From the NCBI RefSeq assembly GCF_039529295.1, contig NZ_BAAAMN010000072.1, positions 1-55,707 of the forward strand: DNA of 55,707 nucleotides. Direction: 5' to 3'. This stretch comes from Yaniella flava. Its GTDB lineage: Bacteria; Actinomycetota; Actinomycetes; Actinomycetales; Micrococcaceae. Positions 33,943 to 42,430 of this stretch are shown in pieces. The notes beneath the pieces were generated by a model. It made no database searches, had not been told where the DNA came from, and saw only the letters and a list, made by a program, of their open reading frames with translations. Numbering within the stretch: the first letter of the stretch is position 1; the number at the start of each line of letters is the position of its first letter. The position numbers and the translations under genes were made by a program.

Positions 33943-35364
33943 ATGTCTAAGGTTTTGTCTTCCCTACCCGTTGGCGAGCGCGTTGGTATCGCCTTTTCGG
34001 GAGGCCTCGATACGTCAGTAGCCGTCGCGTGGATGCGCGAGAACGGTTCTATCCCATGCACCTACACCGCCGATATTGGTCAGTACGATGAGCCAGATAT
34101 CGATGGGGTAGTTGACCGCGCCAAAGAGTATGGTGCCGAAATCGCCCGCTTCATCGATGCGAAAAAGCCGCTCGTTGAAGAAGGGTTCGTGGCGCTACAA
34201 ACCGGTGCGTTCAACGTGCGCTCGGCAGGCAAAACCTACTTCAACACCACCCCGCTGGGCCGTGCTGTGACCGGCACCTTGCTGGTGCGCGCTATGAAAG
34301 ACGATGGCGTCAATATCTGGGGCGACGGTTCCACATACAAGGGCAACGACATCGAACGGTTCTACCGTTACGGTCTGATGGCGAACCCGAACCTGCAGAT
34401 CTACAAGCCATGGTTGGACTCCGGCTTCGTTGAAGAACTCGGCGGCCGTGAAGAAATGTCGGAATGGTTGGTCGAGCGCGGTTACCCATACCGCGACTCA
34501 ACAGAGAAGGCATACTCGACCGACGCCAACATCTGGGGCGCAACCCACGAAGCGAAATCCTTGGAATACCTCAACGTCGGCCTCGACATTGTTGAACCCA
34601 TCATGGGCGTGGCCGCTTGGCGCGACGATGTTGAAGTCAAAACCGAAGAAGTCTCGGTACGTTTCCACGAAGGTCGTCCGGTGGCACTCAACGGCATCGA
34701 GTACACCGACCCGGTCGCGCTGGTACTCGAAGCCAACACCATTGGTGGCCGTCACGGCATGGGTGTCTCTGACCAAATCGAAAACCGCATCATCGAAGCC
34801 AAATCTCGTGGCATCTATGAAGCACCGGGTATGGCCCTGCTGCACATCGCCTACGAGCGTCTACTCAACGCGATCCATAACGAAGACACCATCGAAAACT
34901 ACTACACCAACGGGTACCGTCTCGGCCGCCTGATGTACGAAGGTCGCTGGTTTGATCCGCAATCCTTGATGATTCGCGAATCCATCCAACGCTGGGTTGG
35001 TTCCGCCATCACTGGTGAAGTGACCCTGCGCCTGCGTCGCGGAGACGACTACACCATTTTGGATACCACCGGAGAAAACCTCTCCTACACGCCAGAGAAA
35101 CTGTCGATGGAGCGTGTTGCAGACGCAGCCTTCGGTCCAGATGATCGCATCGGCCAGCTGACCATGCGCAACCTAGACATCGCAGACTCTCGCGCACGTC
35201 TGGAACAGTACGCCTCCCGGGGCACCCTGGCCGGTCCGACCGCGGACCTCATGGGCGAACTCGAAGTGGGCGGCGCAGAAAAGATTGCCGCATCCGACGT
35301 CGACGTTGATGCCACCCAAGATGCTGCCGGTCTCCACGCAGCATTCGATGCTGGAACCGACTAA
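33943..35364 (+). CDS. argG: argininosuccinate synthase
   Basis: A 473-residue enzyme that joins citrulline and aspartate with ATP in arginine synthesis. The PP-loop ATP motif is AFSGGLDTSVA (17-27). The mid-sequence pattern KTYFNTTPLGRAVTGTLLV and WGDGSTYKGNDIERF are the aspartate/citrulline sites of the long ArgG type (E. coli-like). It is solitary here, and a terminator follows. Confidence 0.95.
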   Translation: MSKVLSSLPVGERVGIAFSGGLDTSVAVAWMRENGSIPCTYTADIGQYDEPDIDGVVDRAKEYGAEIARFIDAKKPLVEEGFVALQTGAFNVRSAGKTYFNTTPLGRAVTGTLLVRAMKDDGVNIWGDGSTYKGNDIERFYRYGLMANPNLQIYKPWLDSGFVEELGGREEMSEWLVERGYPYRDSTEKAYSTDANIWGATHEAKSLEYLNVGLDIVEPIMGVAAWRDDVEVKTEEVSVRFHEGRPVALNGIEYTDPVALVLEANTIGGRHGMGVSDQIENRIIEAKSRGIYEAPGMALLHIAYERLLNAIHNEDTIENYYTNGYRLGRLMYEGRWFDPQSLMIRESIQRWVGSAITGEVTLRLRRGDDYTILDTTGENLSYTPEKLSMERVADAAFGPDDRIGQLTMRNLDIADSRARLEQYASRGTLAGPTADLMGELEVGGAEKIAASDVDVDATQDAAGLHAAFDAGTD

Positions 35365-35378
35365 CACAACAAAAACCT

Positions 35379-35422
35379 GAACACATGGCGTTGCACCACC
35401 CTGTGCAGCGCCATTTGTGTTC
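35379..35422 (+). terminator. argG terminator
   Basis: GAACACA...TTGCAC pairs with GTGCAGCGCCATTTGTGTTC, with a 2-base bulge, 15 bases after the argG stop. The T-run is short. Confidence 0.65.
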
Positions 35423-35736
35423 GAAATGACACCCAGCAAATTTAGTGCTGGGCCTACTCAGTAGTACAGTAGAACATTCGAGGCTCGCTCCAGAGTCAAA
35501 ACGTACTCCAGAGATCAACTACAGCGCTGTGCCGTGTGCTGTGAAAAATTATCCGCGACGAAAGCCGTTCATCCGTTGCCTCGTTTCTACGACACATTCG
35601 CGCAAGCATGCCAACTGCTCATGCCCTGTGGAATTCGCTGAACATCGTTCGCCCGCACACGTTTTAAAGCGCGCACCACGTTATACCTCAAAATTTTTGC
35701 GCCCACTCGCGCCCAGTTGATCTCTAGGAGAGACTC
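35423..35736. other. 314-bp region upstream of the BCCT transporter
   Basis: A second hairpin, CCCAGCA (35432-35438) with TGCTGGG (35446-35452), lies at its start and could be a back-up terminator or an operator. Otherwise the stretch is AT-richer than its neighbours, with no supported gene. The transporter promoter must lie here. A TATACC about 55 bases before the ATG is a possible -10 without a good -35. Confidence 0.45.
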
Positions 35737-37710
35737 ATGAAACACGACGACCCCGAGAACCCCGAGGAAAAGCATCGAGACGATTCCTCTTTTGTTGGAA
35801 GCCTCAGATCGAGCCGCAAAACACTCGCACTTGGCCTCTATCCAGGAGACGTTCACCCCGGCCTGTTATCGGGTGTTGGAATTGACGACAAACAACGCAA
35901 CTTCCGCATCGACAAAACGATCTTCGCCGTCGCAGGATCACTGATCGTCGCATTCGTTGCCTGGGGAATATTCGCCCCAGAATCCGTTGGAACCGTCGCA
36001 GACATGGCCTTTACCTGGTCCATGGAAAACATGGGGTGGCTGCTCAACCTCGCCATGGGCGTTGGCCTGTTCGTCATGCTCTATGTTGCCTTCGGCAAAT
36101 ACAGCAAAATCAAACTTGGCAAAGACGACGAAAAGCCGCAATTTTCCCGATTCTCGTGGGTCGCCATGATGTTCGGCGCCGGCCTCGGCGTCGGGCTGTT
36201 CTTCTATGGCCCATCAGAACCTCTCGCATACTTTGTTGACCCACCACCACATACGGAGGCGGCACAACAAGAAACTGTGAATAACATGCAAGAGGCCGCC
36301 GGTGGAGAAGCTCAGATCAATAGAGAGGCCATTCACCAGGGCGTATCCCAAGCAAGCTATCACTGGGGCCTGCACATCTGGAGCATGTACGCACTCGTCG
36401 GCGGAGCCCTTGCCTACGCGACGTTCCGTCGCGGTCGGCCAACATTGATTTCCTCGATCTTCCAAACGCTCTTCGGCAAATCGAAGACCGACGGATTCGC
36501 TGGAAAACTCATCGACATTTTCGCAATTATTGCCACCCTGTTCGGCACGGCAACCACCCTTGGCCTGTCTGCGATTCAAATTGGTGAAGGTGTCACCATT
36601 GTCGGTGGTCTTGGCTCCATTGGGAACAACGTGCTGATCTTGATTATTGGTATCTTGGGTGCAGGCGTCGTCATTAGCGCGGTGTCCGGCGTCTCACGCG
36701 GTGTACGGTACCTCTCGAACATCAACATCACCCTCACATTGGGGTTGGTCTTGTTCGTCTTCTTTGCTGGCCCGACGCTCTACCTCTTGAACTTGGTCCC
36801 TTCCGGCATCCTGCACTACATCGATAACTATCTGGCGATGATGAGTAAATCCCTGTCTTGGGGCCCGGAAACCGTAGAATTTCAGACCTGGTGGACTGCC
36901 TTCTACTGGGCCTGGTGGATCGCTTGGACGCCGTTCGTCGGTACTTTCATTGCTCGCATCTCCCGTGGCCGCACCCTGCGAGAGTTTGCCCTCGTCACCA
37001 TGGGCGTGCCAACGCTGATCCTCATCTTGGCCTTCACCGTCTTCGGCGGTGCATCCATCATGAACTCGATCAACGGGGTGGAAGGCTTCGAAGGCGACGC
37101 ATCGCCCGAGGCTGTGCTCTTCAACCTCTTTGCAACATTGCCCTTCAGCGAGATCACGCCATTCATACTGATTGGCGTGCTGGCCATCTTCTTCATCACA
37201 GCGGCCGACTCCGCTTCAGTCGTGATGGGTATGATGTCCTCGCGAGGTAACCCCGCTCCGAAGAAGGGGCTGGTCGTGTTCTGGGGTCTGGCCATGATGG
37301 GCATTGCCGTGGTCATGTTGCTGGCCGGAGGTGAAGACGCCCTGTCCGGTCTGCAAAGTCTGACGTATCTCATCGCGCTGCCATTCAGTATTGTGCTCAT
37401 TTTGATGGTCGTGGCCTTCCTGAAGGACCTGTCGACGGACCCGGCCAGAATTCGTCACGATTACGCTCAAAAGGCTATGTCGGACGCGGTCATCCGCGGT
37501 ATTGAAGATCACGGCGAAGAATTCGAGCTTGCGGTGAAACACTCACCAGACGGACGGGGCGCAGGAACCGACGTTGACGCCTCAGCACCCAAATATACCG
37601 ACTGGTATAAAGAAGAAGCTGAAGCCGGCAACATGAAACTCGTGACCGGTGAAGAATCTGAACCAAATAACGGCAACTCAACACAATCTGGCGAGCGTTC
37701 CACGGAATAA
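35737..37710 (+). CDS. BCCT family betaine/carnitine/choline transporter
   Basis: A 657-residue membrane transporter with twelve hydrophobic helices. The BCCT glycine-rich segment MFGAGLGVGLFFYG, the tryptophan-rich signature WTAFYWAWWIAWTPFVG and the family FGTATTLGLSAIQI are present. Long charged N- and C-terminal tails (about 45 and 95 residues) are the parts that sense osmolarity in relatives such as BetP. It imports glycine betaine or a related solute with Na+. The start is fixed by TAGGAGAG. Confidence 0.93.
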   Translation: MKHDDPENPEEKHRDDSSFVGSLRSSRKTLALGLYPGDVHPGLLSGVGIDDKQRNFRIDKTIFAVAGSLIVAFVAWGIFAPESVGTVADMAFTWSMENMGWLLNLAMGVGLFVMLYVAFGKYSKIKLGKDDEKPQFSRFSWVAMMFGAGLGVGLFFYGPSEPLAYFVDPPPHTEAAQQETVNNMQEAAGGEAQINREAIHQGVSQASYHWGLHIWSMYALVGGALAYATFRRGRPTLISSIFQTLFGKSKTDGFAGKLIDIFAIIATLFGTATTLGLSAIQIGEGVTIVGGLGSIGNNVLILIIGILGAGVVISAVSGVSRGVRYLSNINITLTLGLVLFVFFAGPTLYLLNLVPSGILHYIDNYLAMMSKSLSWGPETVEFQTWWTAFYWAWWIAWTPFVGTFIARISRGRTLREFALVTMGVPTLILILAFTVFGGASIMNSINGVEGFEGDASPEAVLFNLFATLPFSEITPFILIGVLAIFFITAADSASVVMGMMSSRGNPAPKKGLVVFWGLAMMGIAVVMLLAGGEDALSGLQSLTYLIALPFSIVLILMVVAFLKDLSTDPARIRHDYAQKAMSDAVIRGIEDHGEEFELAVKHSPDGRGAGTDVDASAPKYTDWYKEEAEAGNMKLVTGEESEPNNGNSTQSGERSTE

Positions 37711-37735
37711 TCTCGTCAGGTTGAGCCTGTCTGAA

Positions 37736-37786
37736 TCGAACGTCGGTGGATATGCCTTTTCGCGAGACCACTGACGTTCGACTTTT
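37736..37786 (+). terminator. terminator of the BCCT gene
   Basis: 14-bp stem (TCGAACGTCGGTGG, 37736-37749, with its complement at 37768-37781, one G-T pair) and an 18-base loop, followed by CTTTTA. Confidence 0.7.
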
Positions 37787-37822
37787 AACCAGAGTCATTC
37801 ACGCGATTTCAACGCTGCAGCT

Positions 37823-37852
37823 GTGGCCATGCTCACCTGGCCTCGATATAAT
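37823..37852 (+). promoter_or_regulatory. promoter of the benzaldehyde-dehydrogenase-like gene
   Basis: A perfect TATAAT (37847-37852) lies 53 bp upstream of the chosen ATG. The -35 region (about 37823-37829) is weak. The element supports the start at 37905 and argues against the longer in-frame reading from 37746. Confidence 0.55.
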
Positions 37853-37904
37853 TCGGGCAGAGCAACGAATCAGACGCACTCAACTGCACAATGAAGGCGG
37901 AATC

Positions 37905-39383
37905 ATGGCACAAACCCAAGAAGGCTCCACACTGCTCGGCGATCCACGCTGGCACAACAAGATTCTCAGTGACGGATGGGTGCCTGGCACCGGTGAGTCG
38001 CTGAACATTACCGAGCCGGCCACCGGCAAACAACTTGGTTCCATTGGGTCGGCGAGCCCGCAGGACGTGAATGCGGCAGCAACCCGAGCAGCAGAGGTAC
38101 AAAAGGAGTGGGCGGCTGTGAAGCCCACCGAGCGGGCGGCTATCCTGCGTCGAGCCGGGCAACTGTTTGAGGAACATGCCGCCGAGCTCCAACCATGGAT
38201 TATGCAAGAAACCGGTGCGATCCCACCAAAGGCAGATTTGGAACTGCACGTCGCGGCCCAGGAATGTTATGAAGCGGCAGCACTTTGTACTGCACCATCG
38301 GGGGAGGTGCTCAGCACCGATGACCCACGCTGGTCCTTCGCACGACGTCGTCCAGCAGGCGTCGTCGCCGTCATCTCACCGTTCAACTTCCCGCTGATTC
38401 TGTCCATCCGATCAGTCGTGCCCGCACTGGCCTTGGGCAACACGGTCTTGTTGAAACCTGATCCACGCACCTCGGTCACCGGTGGGCTCATGATCGCGCG
38501 CGTTCTTGAAGAAGCAGGCCTGCCAGAAGGCGCCCTGCATTTGTTGCCCGGTGGTGGTGACACGGGTGCCGCCATGGTCGATGCACCCGAGGTGCGGATC
38601 GTGTCCTTTACCGGGTCCACAGCAGCCGGGCGGAAAGTCGGCGAAGCCGCCAGCCGGAATCTCAAACGCGCTCACCTTGAACTGGGCGGCAATAACGCAC
38701 TCGTCGTGTTGCCCGGAGCCGATCTGGATGCCGCGGTATCGGCGGGCGCCTTTGGTTCGTTTATGCATCAGGGCCAGGTGTGTATGACCGCCGGACGGCA
38801 CCTCGTCCACGAATCGCTGGTCGAAGAATACACCAAGAAACTGGCGGAGAAGGCCAAGAACCTGCCCATCGGCGACCCTTCAGCAGAACAAGTTGCGCTG
38901 GGCCCGATTATCGATGCCGGCCAGCGAGATAATGTCCACGCCATCGTCCAGAACGCGCAGACCCAGGGTGCCCAACTCGAAGCAGGCGGCGATTATACTG
39001 ACCTGTTCTATTCAGCCACCGTGCTGTCCAATGTGGCAGCAGATAATACGGCGTGGTCCGATGAGATCTTTGGCCCAGTGGCTCCGGTGATGTCTTTTGG
39101 CAGCATCGAAGAAGCAGCCGCTATCGTGAATTCATCCGAGTACGGTCTCGCGGTCGGCATCCTGGGTGACGTCGGCCCTGCCATGGAACTCGCCGATCTG
39201 GTGCATTCCGGAAAAGTTCACATCAACGAACAAACCGTTGGCGATGAAGCCAATGCGCCGTTCGGCGGTGTCGGCGCTTCCGGTACCGGATCACGCTTTG
39301 GCGGCGCTTCGGCGAACCTCGACGCCTTCACCGAAACGCAGTGGCTGACTGTTCGACCTTCCATTGCGCAGTATCCGTTCTAG
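37905..39383 (+). CDS. aldehyde dehydrogenase, benzaldehyde-dehydrogenase type
   Basis: A 492-residue NAD(P)-dependent aldehyde dehydrogenase. The general-base region reads LELGGNNALVVLPGADL (E259) and the nucleophile is C293 in QGQVCMTAGRHL. The N-terminus WHNKILSDGW and the ending NLDAFTETQWLTVRP match actinobacterial benzaldehyde/salicylaldehyde dehydrogenases. It may oxidise an aromatic aldehyde. A homologue of another aldehyde substrate is possible. It is 12 bp before a hypothetical membrane protein on the same strand. Confidence 0.88.
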   Translation: MAQTQEGSTLLGDPRWHNKILSDGWVPGTGESLNITEPATGKQLGSIGSASPQDVNAAATRAAEVQKEWAAVKPTERAAILRRAGQLFEEHAAELQPWIMQETGAIPPKADLELHVAAQECYEAAALCTAPSGEVLSTDDPRWSFARRRPAGVVAVISPFNFPLILSIRSVVPALALGNTVLLKPDPRTSVTGGLMIARVLEEAGLPEGALHLLPGGGDTGAAMVDAPEVRIVSFTGSTAAGRKVGEAASRNLKRAHLELGGNNALVVLPGADLDAAVSAGAFGSFMHQGQVCMTAGRHLVHESLVEEYTKKLAEKAKNLPIGDPSAEQVALGPIIDAGQRDNVHAIVQNAQTQGAQLEAGGDYTDLFYSATVLSNVAADNTAWSDEIFGPVAPVMSFGSIEEAAAIVNSSEYGLAVGILGDVGPAMELADLVHSGKVHINEQTVGDEANAPFGGVGASGTGSRFGGASANLDAFTETQWLTVRPSIAQYPF

Positions 39384-39395
39384 AGCGACGGGGCA

Positions 39396-40061
39396 ATGGG
39401 CTTCTTCAACGATGATGAGGAACAGGGTGCCGGTCGCAAACGCAAGAACATCGAACCGGGTGATGGGCATTTGCTCAAGCCGTTTCGTTTCTGGCAACTG
39501 CTCGGCCGGTCCCTGTTCTACGCCCCGCTGCAGTCAGATGCGGGGCATGACCTGACCTACGCGGTTAGTGTCGACTACTTTGACTGGGAGGACAAAGCAG
39601 ACCTGTATCTGAACGGCAGACATCACGCGCGTGCCAAACTACCGGCCACGTTGCCCGTAGAAGGTGGCGCCATTGAAGTTGCCGCCACAGCCTATGGGCT
39701 CAAGCGCATGCACTACGTGAGTCAGGATGGCGCGTCACGAGTGTTGCAACCAGATCCTGCAAGTGCTGAAGGGTTGCGAGCAAAACTCACGCGGAAAGCA
39801 CCGGGTGTAAGTCGTGCGATTGGTGTAGTGGCCATCCTGATTCTGCTGACGCTGTTGCCTGTCGGGCTACTGCAGCTGGCTGAGATCCTGACAGAAACCG
39901 AGTTTGCGCAACAATATGTGGACCCGTTTACCTCGCCCATCAAGCTGCCAGATTGGGCGAGTACCCCGGCACTGGTCTTGAGTATCCTGGCCGCCACCGA
40001 GCGGGCGCTCACCTTGCGAACTCACTGGCTCATCGATTTAGAAACCGGCTGGTTCGATTAG
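39396..40061 (+). CDS. hypothetical membrane-anchored protein
   Basis: A 221-residue protein with a charged N-terminal domain (1-138) that contains an YFDWEDKADLYLNGRHHA stretch, one clear hydrophobic helix (about 141-162) and a shorter one near 187-200. No family was recognised. It follows the aldehyde dehydrogenase closely and its stop overlaps the convergent DUF3817 gene by 4 bases. Confidence 0.6.
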   Translation: MGFFNDDEEQGAGRKRKNIEPGDGHLLKPFRFWQLLGRSLFYAPLQSDAGHDLTYAVSVDYFDWEDKADLYLNGRHHARAKLPATLPVEGGAIEVAATAYGLKRMHYVSQDGASRVLQPDPASAEGLRAKLTRKAPGVSRAIGVVAILILLTLLPVGLLQLAEILTETEFAQQYVDPFTSPIKLPDWASTPALVLSILAATERALTLRTHWLIDLETGWFD

Positions 40062-40513
40062 ACGGGTGGGCCCATGATCAACAGGGTCACGTAGAGGGCC
40101 ACGACCAGGGCAAGAATGATCAGAATGCTCAGCGCCGGGTGGTTGATGATCCACCGCAACAGACGGTCATGCCAGGTATGATCTCGCGGATCCGCGGTCG
40201 CGGTGCGACGCCATTGCCCATCGAGACGACCACTGCGCTGCAACCACACATCCACCGGCACGGTGGCAAAGGGAATCACGGCGCTGACAATAGCGATCGC
40301 GGCTGGCCCGGGTGCCCACCGCTGGTTTTTCGTCATCAAGACCGCGGTCGCACCATAGGACAAGAACACGAACCCGTGGATACCACCACCGATGGTCACA
40401 GCCATATCCCAGTCCAGCACAGCCCGCAAAATGAGCCCACCGATCAGCAGCGTCCAAGAGATGACTTCGGCAATAGCAAAGAAGCGGAAAAACTTACGGG
40501 GCGTAGCGAACAT
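40058..40513 (-). CDS. DUF3817 membrane protein
   Basis: A 151-residue protein with an N-terminal helix pair and the HGFVFLSYG segment characteristic of DUF3817, followed by two more hydrophobic segments. The long basic loop before the last helix is unusual. The start is taken at 40513, since the 13-residue longer form has no ribosome site. Function unknown. Confidence 0.75.
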   Translation of the reverse strand: MFATPRKFFRFFAIAEVISWTLLIGGLILRAVLDWDMAVTIGGGIHGFVFLSYGATAVLMTKNQRWAPGPAAIAIVSAVIPFATVPVDVWLQRSGRLDGQWRRTATADPRDHTWHDRLLRWIINHPALSILIILALVVALYVTLLIMGPPV

Positions 40514-40743
40514 GCGGATCCTCGAAACGGGTAGGGCTGGTGACAATACCAACCAACTATTCTAATCGTCACGAGCGCGGTGCCCAAAAGCGTCGAAGTA
40601 CTCGGCCCTTTCGGAAAGATGGCCAGGCTACGACAATGGGTAGAGAGGCGCTCGCGAAACCTGCGCTGCATCACACCGATGAGCCTCACCGTCGCGACGT
40701 CTGGTTTTTCGTAGAAGATAACACCCTTGAAAGGAGTGTCATC

Positions 40744-41172
40744 ATGACCACGAACCAATCTGATATCACCTTGCAGCAAGCTCAAACCGTCGTGGACGCT
40801 TGCATGCGTCGCGCCGAAGAGATCGACCTGAAAATGAACGCCGCAGTTGTTGACGCGGGTGCCAATCTCAAAGCATTCAACCGTATGGACGGTGCCTGGT
40901 TGGGTAGCATCGACATCTCGATGAAAAAAGCCCGCACCGCCCGGTATTTTGATATGGAAACCGGCGACCTGTCACCAATGGTGCAGCCAGGCGAGCAGCT
41001 GTACCACGTTGAATTTTCCAACGACGGGCTCATCACCTTTCCAGGTGGCATTCCGTTGAAACTCGACGACGGCACCGTGGTCGGTGCAGTTGGTGTCAGC
41101 GGTTCCACCGTCGACAACGATCAGACGGTGGCCGAAGCCGGCGTGCAAGCCTTCGAGTCAGCGCCTAAATAA
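40744..41172 (+). CDS. GlcG/HbpS family heme-binding-like protein
   Basis: A 142-residue cytoplasmic protein of the GlcG/HbpS family, with the core AAVVDAGANLKAFNRMDGAW, FPGGIPL and VVGAVGVSGSTVDND. HbpS relatives bind heme and sense redox, while others sit in catabolic operons without known ligand. The ATG at 40744 has AAAGGAG upstream. It is followed at 57 bp by the zinc ADH, which suggests a joint aldehyde or redox role. Confidence 0.85.
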   Translation: MTTNQSDITLQQAQTVVDACMRRAEEIDLKMNAAVVDAGANLKAFNRMDGAWLGSIDISMKKARTARYFDMETGDLSPMVQPGEQLYHVEFSNDGLITFPGGIPLKLDDGTVVGAVGVSGSTVDNDQTVAEAGVQAFESAPK

Positions 41173-41229
41173 TCTTTTGTTCATCACACAGCCTATGAAT
41201 TTGCACCGTATAGGAGTGAAGAAGAACCA

Positions 41230-42369
41230 ATGAAAGCTGTTGTATATAAAGGACCGTATGAAGTAGCGGTCGAAGATGTCGAGGATCCGAAAATTCAGGA
41301 TCCCACCGATGTCATCGTACGCATAACCTCCACCGCCATCTGCGGATCCGACCTGCACATGTATGAAGGCCGTACCGATGCCGAACCGGGCATTAGCTTC
41401 GGTCACGAGAACATGGGCATCGTCGAGGAAGTCGGCTCCGGTGTCACCACCGTGAGCAAAGGCGACCGCGTGGTCATGCCCTTCAACGTTGCCTGTGGCT
41501 TCTGCGATAACTGTCGCGCCGGTAAATCCGCATTCTGTTTGACCGTCAATGATCCGGGTATGGCTGGTGGTGCCTACGGTTACGTGGGCATGGGGCCATA
41601 CGCTGGGGGCCAGGCAGAAATGCTGCGCGTACCGTTCGCGGACTACAACTGCGTCCAGTTGCCGAAAGGTAACGAACACGAAAAAGACTTCGCGATGCTC
41701 GCAGATATTTTCCCGACCGGGTACCACGCGACTGAACTGGCCGGCGTGAAGCCGGGCGAAACAGTGGCAGTCTACGGTGCCGGCCCAGTTGGTCAGATGG
41801 CCGCGTATTCAGCGTTGCTGAAGGGTGCCAGCCGTGTGTTTGTTGTGGATAACAAATCAGACCGGTTAGATATCGCCAAAAACATGGGCGCCGAGCCGAT
41901 TAACTTCGACGACGGCGACCCTGCCCAACAGATTCACGACAAGGTGCAAGCCTATGGTGTAGACCGGGGGATTGATGCTGTCGGCTATCAGGCGACCGTC
42001 TCCTCGGGTGAAGAACAACCAGCCATCGTGCTGAATCAGCTCGTGGATACGGTTCGTCATACCGGGGGTCTTGGCATTGTCGGTCTCTATCTGCCGTCGG
42101 ATCCCGGTGCTCCAAATGAGCACGCGGCCAAGGGCGAGCTGCTGTTCCGCATTGGCCGGTTCTTTGAGAAGGGCCAGTTCATGGGGACCGGCCAGGCCGA
42201 TGCTAAACAGTATGCGCATAAGCTGCGTGATCTGATTATCGCCGGTCGTGCTGAGCCAAACTTCGTGGTGTCTCAAGAACTCCCGTTGGCTGACGCGCCA
42301 GATGCATATCGTCGATTCGATAACCGCGAGTCGGGATATACCAAGGTGCTCCTCCAGCCAGGACGCTAA
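41230..42369 (+). CDS. zinc-dependent alcohol dehydrogenase, formaldehyde-dehydrogenase-like
   Basis: A 379-residue MDR-type enzyme. The catalytic zinc ligands C38 and H59-E60 (AICGSDLHMYEG, GHENMG) and the four structural cysteines in the ACGFCDNCRAGKSAFC segment are present. The NAD fold has VYGAGPVGQMAA. The insertions (NDPGMAGGAYGYVGMGPYAG) and length match glutathione-independent formaldehyde dehydrogenases (Pseudomonas putida type), which dismutate or oxidise formaldehyde. The GlcG/HbpS-like gene precedes it. Confidence 0.9.
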   Translation: MKAVVYKGPYEVAVEDVEDPKIQDPTDVIVRITSTAICGSDLHMYEGRTDAEPGISFGHENMGIVEEVGSGVTTVSKGDRVVMPFNVACGFCDNCRAGKSAFCLTVNDPGMAGGAYGYVGMGPYAGGQAEMLRVPFADYNCVQLPKGNEHEKDFAMLADIFPTGYHATELAGVKPGETVAVYGAGPVGQMAAYSALLKGASRVFVVDNKSDRLDIAKNMGAEPINFDDGDPAQQIHDKVQAYGVDRGIDAVGYQATVSSGEEQPAIVLNQLVDTVRHTGGLGIVGLYLPSDPGAPNEHAAKGELLFRIGRFFEKGQFMGTGQADAKQYAHKLRDLIIAGRAEPNFVVSQELPLADAPDAYRRFDNRESGYTKVLLQPGR

Positions 42370-42380
42370 GATTCAACAAC

Positions 42381-42418
42381 CAGCTTGAGCCCGACCGTAA
42401 TCGGCCGGGCTCGAGCTG
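42381..42418. terminator. terminator of the zinc ADH and MFS genes
   Basis: 13-bp stem with one mismatch (CAGCTTGAGCCCG, 42381-42393, with its complement at 42406-42418) and a 12-base loop. It lies between convergent stops at 42369 and 42431 and probably serves both. Confidence 0.75.
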
Positions 42419-42430
42419 TGTCGGAAATCT

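Noticed and set aside
34430..34933. Plus-strand frame inside argG
   Set aside because: It is a shadow with low-complexity Thr/Ser/Pro composition within a complete, well-matched argG.
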